Source of the DNA: Arachis hypogaea
Taxonomy: Eukaryota > Streptophyta > Magnoliopsida > Fabales > Fabaceae
NCBI RefSeq assembly: GCF_003086295.3
Contig: NC_092048.1
Location: 90,004,626-90,068,625, forward strand
DNA: 64,000 bases
Reading direction: 5' to 3'
Position numbers and translations under genes: made by a program
Part shown: positions 52,864 to 63,255 of the stretch, piece after piece
How the letters are laid out: each line of letters begins with the position of its first letter
Position numbering within the stretch: position 1 is the stretch's first letter
The notes under the pieces: generated by a model
Told to the model about the DNA's origin: nothing
The model's input: the letters and a program-made list of their open reading frames with translations, nothing else
The model's database searches: none

Positions 52864-54424
52864 GAATATGTTTAATTGAATAATTTAATAATTTGTAATA
52901 TTATTTTTGCATAAAAATATTTTTATAAAAAATAATTAATTATCTAAAAATAATAATTTAGTCAAATATATTAAATTATTTAATAATTTTCACATATTAT
53001 CTCGTTCATAGGAGGACAATTTCATGTGATTGATAAGTTTTTGTTTAATGGAGAAAAAGAAACTTTATATATGTTGGAGTTGAGTTTTACCTCGCATATA
53101 CCTTAAATTTATTTTGAAAGTCAAATTGGGAGGGGAAAGTATAAAATACATACATAAAGGGAAGGAAGCATCATGATGCTTTGGCTATATTTTGTGCATG
53201 TGCCATTCGTAATTACGCAGTTAAGTAGTGGATGGAGTACACAAGTACATTGATCTTTCTTATTTTAATAAATTATTTCTTCCATAATACGGTGAATGAA
53301 GAAGCATGATGAGTCAAAGATGCACTGGATTGTCCAAACTCACCCTAACAATGATGCAGTCGGAAAACGGAAATGGATCCTCTCTATTATTTTTAATACT
53401 TCAGAGAATAAAATGTGTTTTTTTATTTTTAATTCTATAAGTGTGACAAAAAAATTAATAAAACATAATAAAAAATAAAATTAAATATTAAATATCATCT
53501 AATTTTTTTTATTGGAGAGAATCTATTCCCTAGCTAAGGCCTAAGACAAACCCACAAAACACCAAATCTAATTATTCTTGTTAAGGGCACCTACTTTTGT
53601 CCTTATTTAACAAAATGGACTTCTAGGTCACAAATCTCTTCATCAATCATCATAAGTAATAAACTTCACAAGGATACCTACTTTTGTCCTTACAAAAAAT
53701 AAGGTAGAAATTTATATGTAATTATCTATTTATAAAATTTTTAGTCGAGAATTATTAAATTTAATATATATATAATTAAATTATTATTTAATAATTTTTA
53801 AATATCATTCATGTGAAGATAAATACACATGAATCTTCATAAATAAATAATCGTACGAAAGAAAAAAAAGTTGGAAGAGAGGAGGGAAGTGGGGTTAGGT
53901 AAGTAAGTTTAATCCTTTCAAAGTTTCAATGAACATGTTTGTCAAATTATACTTTGTGCAAGTTGAAGCACTTGATTTCACAAATGATTGTCACCATGAA
54001 AATTTTGTTGGATAAGAAGTTATATAAATGCTTGACATCAATAAATTTGAATATTAATAAAGTAAATAACAAATTCGACTTTGAATTAAAGCCACATTAA
54101 ATTTATAACTATAATATGTACATATTTCCTCGCTTTTAATAAATTTTTGTTGGGCAGAACCTTTAATCACTTTGTAAACAACTTTGTAATTTAAGATTAT
54201 TTTAAAAAAGACTTCATGTATCTGCATTACTTTTTTTGTGTATATTTTGTTCGTATAAACTTTATTTTTAATAATATGAAACACAAACATTTATCTCCTT
54301 TCACTTGTTATATTATAAATAATTTTAAAACCAAAACAAAAACTGTATACAACGCACACGCAGCATAACTACATATATAGTTCATTTACCCATATCACAC
54401 AAAACATATCAAATATATTAATGG
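52864..54424. other. AT-rich intergenic DNA
   Basis: No gene or recognised repeat. Short ORFs are AT-rich and unconvincing. Confidence 0.6.
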
Positions 54425-54850
54425 AAACTACCATTTGTACCCATAAATTTTGCGAACATTGGCAAAAGTACCCATCAAACAAAAAAAACTAACGTTGTAT
54501 CCATGAAAGATGGGTTTCGTGTGACAATAGTACCCAAACTGTGATTTTTCGTTGAATTTTTAATAAAATTTTTAAATTACCCTTTTTATCTTCTTTCCTA
54601 AATTCCAAATTTCACAACCCTCATCCTTCGTCTCTACCACGGCCAGTCACCATTCCCTCAAAACCTAAGCACCTGATGTCTTCCTCCAACATTTATCCTC
54701 AACCTCCATCTCTCTTTATTCCAATCCTAATTTGTTCTCTAAATTTAAATCCAAATCAACTTTAACATCATTATCCTTGTTGTTTCTTTCTTCTACGGAT
54801 GCAACAACAACACTAAGAAAGCACACCCTTGTCAAACTCTTCAACCTCTT
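54425..54850 (+). mobile_element. Left part of a MULE-like element, cut by element K
   Basis: ACTACCATTTGTACCCATAAA at about 54429 matches the terminal repeat of the 50159 MITE (ATTACCATTTGTACCCATAAA), and internal phrases (AAAGTACCC, ACCATT) are related. 54600-54850 is C/T-rich, unlike the MITE, and could be captured host sequence. The right end would lie beyond element K, outside the window. Confidence 0.5.
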
Positions 54851-56338
54851 TGATAAACCCATATTTCATGAGTTCTTTTGTGCTTAATTTGAGTGATTTA
54901 TACAATCCTTCACCCACTTATTCACATTAATTACAAGATTTTACTTTCCCTTCCTTATTATGTCATATTGTGAAAAACATGTTTCCTAAGCTTTAAAAAT
55001 TAATTATTTTAATTACCTTTATTTCCATTCGACGCCGTGATCAGTGTGTTGAGTAGTTTCAGATTTTCTAAGGCAGAATGACTTAAAGGATGGAAAAGGA
55101 AACATACTAAAATGGAAGGAGAAAGCAAAACGGAGCTTTAAGGAAACTAGTATCCACGCGATCGCACGGACGACGCAATCGCGTGCCAAGCACGAATCAG
55201 CAGCGACGCGGCCGCATGACTGACGCGACCGCGCGCCTTAAGCAGAACGCATATGACGCGGTCGCATGACTGACGCGACCGCGTGGCAAGGAAAAGCTCC
55301 AAATGACGCGACCGCGTGACCCACGCATCAGAATTTACAGAATGCGCCCCCAGCGAATTCTGAAGCCCTTTTTGGCCCAGATCCAAGTACAGACAGCATA
55401 GACCAGAGGTTATAAAGTGTGGGAATGCACCCATTCAAAGAGAGCTCGCATATTTTACCTTTCAATGATTTAGATTTAGTTGAGAGGGAGATCTTCTCTC
55501 TCTCTCTTTTAGGATTTAGGATTTCTTCTTGTTTTAAGAGTAACTCTGGATCCCAGGTTTAATGTTCTTTTAATTTAGTTTTACTTTTATTTATTTATTC
55601 CAACATTTGAATTAATTATTATAATTTGATTTAAGAATTCTTCCATGTTACAGACTGTTATTTGAATTAATGATAATTGAGGTATTTTCAGTTTATGATT
55701 GTTTTCTTTGATTTAAGTTACCATTGCTTCCCATCTAAGGATAATTTTATTATTCCAGCAATTTTACTTTTTCCCCTTTTGGTTCTGGTTAAGAATTCAG
55801 TAACTCAACAGTTATTAAACTCAACATAATTGATAATCGTTATCTTGCTAATTGAGATGAACTTGAGTAATCCCAACCTTTTCTTAGGAAATAAATAGGA
55901 TTCAAAGGTCAATTTAATTAGTCCCTTGACTTTCCCTTGCCCTAGTACAGGTTGATCAAGTGGAGTTTAGATTCAACTTTCATTATAGTTGAGAGAGATA
56001 ACTACGTTGGACCTCCAACTTCTCTTACCTTGCCAAAAGTCTGCTTTATAGTATTTATTTATTTTAATTGCCATTTACTTCACTTGTCATTTAAATTACT
56101 TGCTTCTCATCTTCTAAACCCCGATTACAACCTTTATAGCCAATAATAAGAACATACTGCCTCGCAGTTCCTTGAGAAGACGACCCGAGGTTTGAATACT
56201 CGGTTAACAATTTCTAAAGGGGTTTGTTACTTGTGACACCCAAAACGTTTGTACGAAGGAATTTTTGTCGGTTTAGAGACTATATCTACAACGCAACTGT
56301 TTTCATGAATCTCTTTACTGGTAAAAATCCTCTCGTCA
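54851..56338 (+). repeat. 5' LTR of element K (1488 bp)
   Basis: Starts TGATAAACCCATATTTC, ends CTCTCGTCA. TATA box TATAAAG (55411-55417). U5 differs from the other families (GACGACCCGAGGTTTGAATACTCGG). 63256-64000 is near-identical to its first half. Confidence 0.93.
55150..55330 (+). repeat. ACGCGACCGCGT palindrome array (LTR K)
   Basis: Eight to nine words such as CACGCGATCGCAC, GACGCGGTCGCATGA, GACGCGACCGCGTG. Same type as in element E and repeated at 63555-63735. Confidence 0.87.
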
Positions 56339-56341
56339 AAA

Positions 56342-56359
56342 TGGCGCCGTTGCCGGGAA
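56342..56359 (+). other. Primer-binding site, tRNA-Asp type (K)
   Basis: TGGCGCCGTTGCCGGGAA, 17 of 18 bases complementary to the tRNA-Asp 3' end, 3 bp after the LTR. Confidence 0.85.
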
Positions 56360-56454
56360 ACTGCTAACGTGTGCCTTATTATTGGTTATTGTAAATATTT
56401 TTCTTTTGCTTGTTTATTTATTTTTGTTTTTCTTTTTTATCTTTATTTGCTGCT

Positions 56455-58020
56455 ATGAACTCTCACCCCTCTCACTTTGAGTTTGGTTCTAATGTTGTTA
56501 AGGGAAATAGGAGTTACAGCAGGAATGTGTACCAAGGTCAGACCAATCAAGGATGGATGGAACCAAGAGGATCTAATCAACCCTTTTGGCAGCAACACCC
56601 TCCGAGATATCCTGGACAAAGACCATTCTACAGTGCATACCCAGCTGGAAGACATGGTGGACAACCTTGTAACTACCAACAAGCCCCACCTCGTACATAT
56701 AAACCACCCTTTCAACATAACCTTGAACCACCACACTCACAAGCTTCTCTTCACCATTCGCCACCATATGATCCATCCTTACCCCAATACCAATCCAATC
56801 GCCCCCAATCACCACCACTTTCCTTTGTAGCATGTCCAAGTCCAGCAACCCGAGAAGCAGAGGATCGCCTAAGGGAAACAGTAATTAAATTTCAAACAAC
56901 AATTAAACAACTGGAGCAAGCAATGATTCAATGGGCTTCTAGGCGCTCAAATATACAAGGATCAACCACAGCTCCATGTGGACAGCCCAATGAAGAGCGT
57001 AGCATGAAGGAGATGCCAGAAACTCCAGTAGACAAGATAGAGAATGAATTTGTACTGAAACAATTAGAAGAAGCTGTCTTTGTTCAAGAAGAAGAGTTGG
57101 TTGAAGACCTAGGAGATGCTAAACTTCCATGGGAATCCAGAATTGAGGAAAACTCCGTCCAGAATGCTACAGTTGATGCTAAGGAGGATACTGTACAATC
57201 TCCAAGGCAAGTCATTTATGAAGAATCAGACGGAATAATCCAAGAAGCAATTTCCCTTGATGATAATGCTCACAAGTCTAGCTCTCTTGGTGATGAACTT
57301 GCATCCGCAAGTGAATTCTCTGAGATAGAAGAATCTTCCCCAAGTGAATATGAAGATGATGCAGAGGTAGATTTCTCTCAACCTCCAATCTATGACTCAA
57401 GTGATGAGGAAGATATAGAAGACTTTGACCAGGACACAGATACAATTGAAGATCTTTGCAAAGAAGTGGAGGAATTCACAGAAGAGCACAAGAAAACGGA
57501 ACTTGCAGAACCACCAAAAACACCTATCCCAAGGCCATTACCACCTAATACAAGCTTCAAGTGGGTACAATCCTTAACTTATAACTTTACTTATTCACTT
57601 GAATATGGTTTGCTTGAAACAGATGGCCAGCTTAGAGCTCTCTGCGGCTTTAAGAGTAAGAGGGAAATGGCTCGTACTCAGAGCTGGTGTACAAGGTTCA
57701 ATAAGGTTCCACGCTTCACTTCGAAGTACACGGATTGGTATCATGCTCAATCACATGGATCACGGAAAACGTTTGGTCACCAAGGTGAGATTCTACTTTT
57801 TAACCCGCCCGAATGGAGACATGTAGATGAAGACGGAGGCGGATTTAAAAGCAAGGCTTGGAATCCTGGAGTTTATTCTGACATTTGTCATCCCGGGAGC
57901 CTAACAATATATTTAAAGCTGTTTGGAAGCTTTGCGTGCTTAGTTTGGGACCCCGGAGGCTATTGGCATTCCAAGCACTGGTGGAGATTTTTGGACGAAT
58001 TTAAACATAAGCCACCATAA
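56455..58020 (+). CDS. Orphan retrotransposon ORF of element K (521 aa, function unknown)
   Basis: Not recognised. From ATG 56455 (MNSHPSHFEFGSN); an earlier ATG at 56410 would add 15 hydrophobic residues, but the later one fits the polar start of the related ORFs of A and C. Residues ~1-125 are Gln/Pro/Tyr/Gly-rich (QGWMEPRG, PPYDPSLPQYQ); ~130-170 a short coiled coil (REAEDRLRETVIKFQTTIKQLEQ); ~170-375 strongly acidic (EDDAEVDFSQPPIYDSSDEED); ~390-520 a Trp/aromatic-rich globular segment (FKWVQSLTYNFTYSLEYGLLETDGQLRALC, then GGYWHSKHWWRFLDEFK). It lies in the gag position, about 95 nt after the primer site. Intact, unlike the env-like ORF downstream. Confidence 0.68.
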   Translation: MNSHPSHFEFGSNVVKGNRSYSRNVYQGQTNQGWMEPRGSNQPFWQQHPPRYPGQRPFYSAYPAGRHGGQPCNYQQAPPRTYKPPFQHNLEPPHSQASLHHSPPYDPSLPQYQSNRPQSPPLSFVACPSPATREAEDRLRETVIKFQTTIKQLEQAMIQWASRRSNIQGSTTAPCGQPNEERSMKEMPETPVDKIENEFVLKQLEEAVFVQEEELVEDLGDAKLPWESRIEENSVQNATVDAKEDTVQSPRQVIYEESDGIIQEAISLDDNAHKSSSLGDELASASEFSEIEESSPSEYEDDAEVDFSQPPIYDSSDEEDIEDFDQDTDTIEDLCKEVEEFTEEHKKTELAEPPKTPIPRPLPPNTSFKWVQSLTYNFTYSLEYGLLETDGQLRALCGFKSKREMARTQSWCTRFNKVPRFTSKYTDWYHAQSHGSRKTFGHQGEILLFNPPEWRHVDEDGGGFKSKAWNPGVYSDICHPGSLTIYLKLFGSFACLVWDPGGYWHSKHWWRFLDEFKHKPP

Positions 58021-58069
58021 CAGGATACCCCTCCAATGTCCAACTTAAGGACTTTAACTAAAAGTGCTA

Positions 58070-58087
58070 GGTGGGAGACAACCCATC
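58070..58087 (+). promoter_or_regulatory. Post-ORF stem-loop (K)
   Basis: GGTGGG-AGACAA-CCCATC (one G-T wobble), 49 nt after the orphan-ORF stop, preceded by AAAAGTGCTA. Confidence 0.6.
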
Positions 58088-58229
58088 ATGGTATGGTCGC
58101 TTGTTTTTCAATTTATTTTTTTTAATTGCTTTCATTTTTCCTTTTTCATTTTAATTTATTAAACCTGGAATCATGCATAGTATTCATGTTAATCATTGCA
58201 TTCTACATTTTTCATGCATAAAAAAAAGG

Positions 58230-58700
58230 GGTGCACGACGCGACCGCATGCCCCATGCGATCGCGTCATATCGCGGAAAACACCACCCGCGCGACCGCGT
58301 GACCCACGCGGACGCGTGATATATATATCGGCGTAAGGATCCAACGAACAGAAAGTTAGGCTGGAATCGTGCGATCCCTGTGCGTTTCGCACAAATTGGC
58401 CCACGCGATCGCATGCCCCATGCGATCGCGTCACTTGCACAATACCAATCCCACGCGACCGCGTGAGCGACGCGATCGCGTCGCATGGATTGCACATCAC
58501 CCCAAAAGGAGACAGAGAGTTGCGCTAAAACGGCGCTGGAGTCGTGCGTTTAGCACAAATTCCAGTGACGCGATCGCGCGACCCACACGATCGCGTCATC
58601 CTTCTTTTCCCCCCTCTCATGCGATCGCGCACCCCACGCGATCGCGTCACTCCCATTTTCACCCCAACCACGCGGCCGCGTGCCCCACGCGGCCGCGTGG
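58230..58700 (+). repeat. CGCGATCGCG palindrome array (K internal)
   Basis: About sixteen words such as GACGCGATCGCGTCA, CCACGCGGACGCGTG and CATGCGATCGCGTCA in pairs 12-20 bp apart, with LTR-unrelated spacers; same slot as the arrays of B and E. Confidence 0.88.
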
Positions 58701-58709
58701 ATTCGAAAA

Positions 58710-59150
58710 TATAACCCCCCAGCCCGCGAATCCTATCAGTCGCGAGCTCCCTCCCACCCCCAACCCTCTTCTCCCTCTCTGCCCCCTCTCCCTCCAACCA
58801 CCACCCAGCACCACCCAGCTGCCACCGCCGGCCACCCAGACGCCGTCACCACCCCGGACGCCGCCGCCGCAACCCCCTCCCCTCTTCTTCTCCCTTCTTC
58901 CTCTCTCCTCCCCTCTCCACCACTGCCTCCGCGACCACCGCCCCCCACCGCCGGCCACCCAGCCGCGCCCCCCCTCTATCTCCGCCACCCACCCGCACCC
59001 CCCTTCTTCTATCACTAACCCAAAACCCTCGCTGCCACTGCCCCCATCAGCCGCCACCGCGACACCGTGCCCCGCCACCGCGCTGGATGCCGCCGCAACC
59101 ACCTTCTTCCCCATTCCACCCCTCCTGCCTACCAGGTTCCGCAAAACGCA
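58710..59150 (+). other. C-rich, G-poor segment
   Basis: Top strand is strongly C-rich (CCACCACCCAGCACC, CCGCCGCCGCAACCCC) with few G. Open frames on both strands encode only Pro/Thr/Ala/Ser- or Gly-rich sequence and are composition artefacts. May be captured 5' leader DNA of a host gene. Confidence 0.6.
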
Positions 59151-60069
59151 ACCCCCTTTTATCCGTTCGTCGTTTTTCTGTACTTTTTTCCGTTTCTGTT
59201 CATCATTAAGATAGATAGATATGCATGATGTAGTGGATTTTTAGGTTGTTAGGTAGCTTAGGCTCTGGTTAGTGGTTCTAGGTCTGTTTACTTGCACTGT
59301 TCTTGTTTATGTTTTATCATAACTGCAATTTTGCTGTTCTTGTGACCTCGTTCATATGTTGTGATTTCTTGGAATTGCTGCTTGTTACTCTAAATTTTCC
59401 TGTTTCTATTCATTGCTGGTAACTGCAGCTAGTTTTTAAATTCATATGAACTGCTATGATTGCTGTTTATTTTCCGGGATAATCCAATTTTAGCCGGAAT
59501 GCTGCCCAAATTTTAAAAAAATTTTTTTTTTTCATTCATGTTTTGGTTTGGCATTTCTGAACTCTGTTCTACTCTGCTTTACCCAAACCATTTCATGAAT
59601 GCTATGGCAGACTTTCTTGTCCTCTTCGATTTCCTGGTTCATAAACTGCATTTGTGATTCACTGATTCCAATTTTTGCTTTCTTTATTTCTATTCGAATC
59701 AGCATCACCCTGTTTTCCTTGTTCGATTATGAGTACTTCTATTCTTACCTGTGAATCCTTGTTATATGGAATTTTTCTATGCCAGTTACTTTAACCCGCA
59801 CTTTACTAACTCACTAATTTTATTTACTAATTTCTTTTTCAAATTCTAACCATATTAACCTTTTTCATCTCTTTTCTGATTATTTTCACTTTCCTCTAAC
59901 TTTCTAACCATGGCATATTGTTTATTTTTTTCCATTTAACATGAATTCAATCATATTTCATTTACTCATCTTCCTTATTCTATTTCTCCTTTGCCGCTTT
60001 GAGTTTCCTTTGTTTAATTGCCTATTTGCTTTCCTATTTTATCCATATCCTGGTTTTCTATTTTTCAGG
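59151..60069 (+). other. Intron-like region ending in a splice acceptor before the env-like ORF
   Basis: T-rich, no coding sequence; ends CTATTTTTCAG (acceptor at 60066-60068) one base before the env-like ATG at 60070. A matching donor was not identified with certainty. Confidence 0.5.
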
Positions 60070-61474
60070 ATGTCTGTCTCACAGAAGAAAGGAAAAGGCA
60101 AAGCTACTGGCAAGCGCAAGAGAGAAGATTCCTCCCAGTCCATCATTGCTCTAATGCATGATTCTTCATGGCGGGAGAAGAACTTCACCCAGCAGGAAAA
60201 AGCTGACCAGCTGCTCCCTGCGAATGATCCTATAAAATTTGCAAACCGGTACTGTGAGTTGAAGTACCCGGCTTTTGCAAACTCTAGAAATCTATACCTG
60301 GAACGAACTCTGAAGATTCCAGAAGCCCTCCAGCAGTACACCACTGAGCAAATTAAGCAAAGGGGCTGGTTCTTTCTGGAGAGAACACTGACAGAGGTCA
60401 ATTCATCTTGGGTACGGAAATTCTATTGCAACTACTATATCACTACCCTAGATGCAGTGAACCTGAGAGGAAAAAAATTCTGATCACTGAGGAGGCCTTA
60501 GAGGACATTCTCCGGCTCTCAGCCAAGTCCGATCAGCCTGATGGTTATTCAAAGGCTGAGGAGGACATGCGCCAGATGAAGTTTGATTGGGATGCCGTGA
60601 AGGCGCGGATAGCTCTCGACCCGACAGTTCCTTGGGAGATGGGTCAGGACACTACCATGCCTAGAGGGATCAAGAGAGCATACTTGAACGATGAGGCTCG
60701 GTTATGGCATCAGATCTTGAGTAATTATGTGATGCCGAGTACTCACGAGACGAAGATCCCGGCTGCTATGATCACCCTCCTTTGGTGTGTGCTGGAGGGT
60801 AAGGACCTTTATCTGCCACGTTTCATTCGGCACTATATGGCCAGGGTCCACGTCGAGGCACCCTCCCCTTTCCATATCTAGTTACACAGCTTGGCCGTTG
60901 AGTTGACGTGCCATGGGAGGATGCCGATGAGAGACCACCAGCGGCGGATTGCAGGAAGATCATTCCGTACAGCCGGAACTTCTTAGCCCTGGGTCACAGA
61001 CTAGCACCATTCACTGCTACTGATGAGTCAGCCCCACAGTCTACTGGACCCTCTTCCTCTACTGCTGCACCACCTACCCCTACTACCACCACTGCACCTC
61101 CACCTGCCATAGAGTCCGTCTATCATCTGGTGCACCGCTTGTTCCGACAACTTGACTAGATGGAGCGTCGCAACAAACGGCGCTATGAGCACCTAAAGCT
61201 GATGATACGATCCGGCAACATTTCCTCCGAGCCCGACACACCATCCGAGGCATCTGAGGAGGAGGCGGATGCGCCCGAGGCAGAGACCCATCCCCAGGAG
61301 GCAGCACCTGCCGCACCACAGGCAGCGGTCCCACACCAGATTGAGGCTGCGGATCTTGAGATCTCAATCCAGTCAGCACCTCCTCCACAGCAGCCAGACC
61401 CTCATCCCACCACCACCACTGAGACCCCCGCTACCATCCCTCCCAGTGATGACACTCCTTCACACCCGGCTTGA
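60070..61474 (+). pseudogene. Env-like third ORF, 'putative plant transposon protein' type (K)
   Basis: ATG 60070: MSVSQKKGKGKATGKRKRED, a Lys-rich start like the B and E third ORFs. The family region is recognisable (SSWVRKFYCNYY near 60410-60430; then NDEARLWHQILSNYVMPSTHETKIPAAMITLLWCVLEGKDLYLPRFIRHYM), followed by a Pro/Thr/Ser-rich linker, VYHLVHRLFRQLD and MERRNKRRYEHLKLMIRSG, and a Gln/Pro/Ala-rich tail. Broken by a frameshift in an A7 run at about 60471-60477, a TAG at 60879-60881, a frameshift near 60900 and a TAG at 61157-61159. Function of the family unknown. Confidence 0.78.
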
Positions 61475-61477
61475 TTG

Positions 61478-61495
61478 AGCATCGAGGACGATGCT
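61478..61495 (+). promoter_or_regulatory. Internal AGGA stem-loop (K)
   Basis: AGCATCG-AGGA-CGATGCT, perfect 7-bp stem, then TTCTTTTAAGTGTGGGGAGGT. It starts 4 bp after the env-like stop. Confidence 0.65.
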
Positions 61496-61499
61496 TTCT

Positions 61500-63217
61500 T
61501 TTAAGTGTGGGGAGGTCGCCATCTCTGGCGTTTATTTTGGTGAACCACTACATACTTTTTCTTTTATTTTGGATATTTTTCTGTATTTTTCTTTTTATTG
61601 TTATTTTCCGAGTACTTATACATTGCTTTTATGTATTTTTACTCTATTTTCTGCATTTTGCATCTTTAGTTCATATTTTAGCCATTTAGTTTATTTTAGT
61701 TATTTAGTTTAGTTTGTAATTCTGATTTATTAGTGGATTAATTAGTATAGTTTACCCTTTTTAGCATAAGATAGTATAGTTTAAATTGAAAAATATAAAA
61801 AAGAAGTAAGCTAGGAAATTGAACATATCAGATTTAAATCCACGAAACTTGTATATAGCATTACATGATGTAGTTAAGCTGACAACATTTCATCAAGGAG
61901 GAACATTAAAACTTTAAAAGCCACCCTAAATAATTTTTTTATGAGAATAATGGGAATTTTTAACTAAACCTGCATACAATATATAAATGATATATGATGT
62001 TTGAGTTAGAGAACACACAGCCTGTGAGTCTTGAGCTTAAATTGTATGGTTGCATTCAAACCATAATTTCATTTCTGTGTGTTACATTTCTTTTTATTCT
62101 GATGTTCTTTCCTTTGCTTTAATCTATATGTCCAATTATAGAATATAGAATAGATACATACCAAGAGAATGATTGAGGCCATCATTTGATTTTAGCTCAC
62201 TCACCCCAAATTAGCCTACTTTTTACATCACCCTTGTTAGCCCCCTTGAGCCTTTTAAAACCCCTTTATTCTATTTAGCCAAATTACTAGCCTTAAGCAA
62301 AAAAACAAAAGAAAACCCCAAGTGAATCCTTGGTTAGCTTAAGATAGGAAATTATAAATAGAGTTAAATGTAGGAAACCTTTTGGGAACATGGATGATAG
62401 AAACAAAAAGGTAAGAGAAGTTAAAAGAAATAAAATAAATTTGGGAAGCATGTTCATGAAAAAAAAAATCTAAGTAATTCAATTACCATGTGTAAAAAAA
62501 AGAGTTATTTTTCAGCATTTAATAAAATGGGATCCAAAAGAAATTTCCCAATGCAAAATAAAAGCAATGCACATGGAATAGAAAAAGCAAAAAAAGTGAA
62601 ACATGAGCATGTAACAATAAGTGGAAAATATAGGAAAATAGGTAAAGAGATTTTGTTTTACTAAATATGTATGTTAGGTGAAATCTTAGTCTAATTAAGG
62701 ATTCACTTATTAGCTCACTTAACCCTATACATAAATCCTTACATTTACCTTGGCCCCATTACAACCTTAATTAAGACCTCATGACTTTTTGGTATGACTT
62801 TATTCTATAATTGTTGATTGGTTAGATGAAGAACAAAGCCATAGAAATTAAGAATAAAAAGAAAAATAGAGTGAATAAACCCAAGAAACACTGAGTGACT
62901 AGAGAGTAAACACAAAATCCAGTGAGGGTTCAATAACTCATCAACATATATCTGTGCTTAAATTTACTAATTGTTTTGCAAGTTTGTACAATGTTTTCTT
63001 TCCCATCTCATTTGCTAAAATACTTTATTACTTAAGGGTTGGCTATATATATACATAACTCCTTGAGAATATGAATTAACTTGGCTACATGTAAGCTTTA
63101 TATATGAGTGAATAAATTAGAGTTGCATGATGCATCATTCATTTAGGTAGTTGCATTCAAATTAGGTTGCATTGCATGACATTCCATCACTTTAACCTTA
63201 ATTATTTACCTTGGATT
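61500..63217 (+). other. 3' untranslated internal region of element K
   Basis: AT-rich, no gene supported. Contains the first tract TTTAAGTGTGGGGAGGT at about 61500-61515. Confidence 0.65.
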
Positions 63218-63255
63218 TAGCATGAGGACATGCTAGTGTTTAAGTGTGGAGAGGT
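63218..63255 (+). promoter_or_regulatory. Pre-LTR stem-loop and polypurine tract (K)
   Basis: TAGCATG-AGGA-CATGCTA, perfect 7-bp stem, then GTGTTTAAGTGTGGAGAGGT abutting the 3' LTR. GGAGAGG here is a plausible polypurine tract. Confidence 0.7.

Noticed and set aside
58369..59214. 281-codon ORF (+) and 161-codon ORF (-) in element K
   Set aside because: Arg-rich or Pro/Thr/Gly-rich translations of the palindrome array and C-rich block; open in several frames on both strands.
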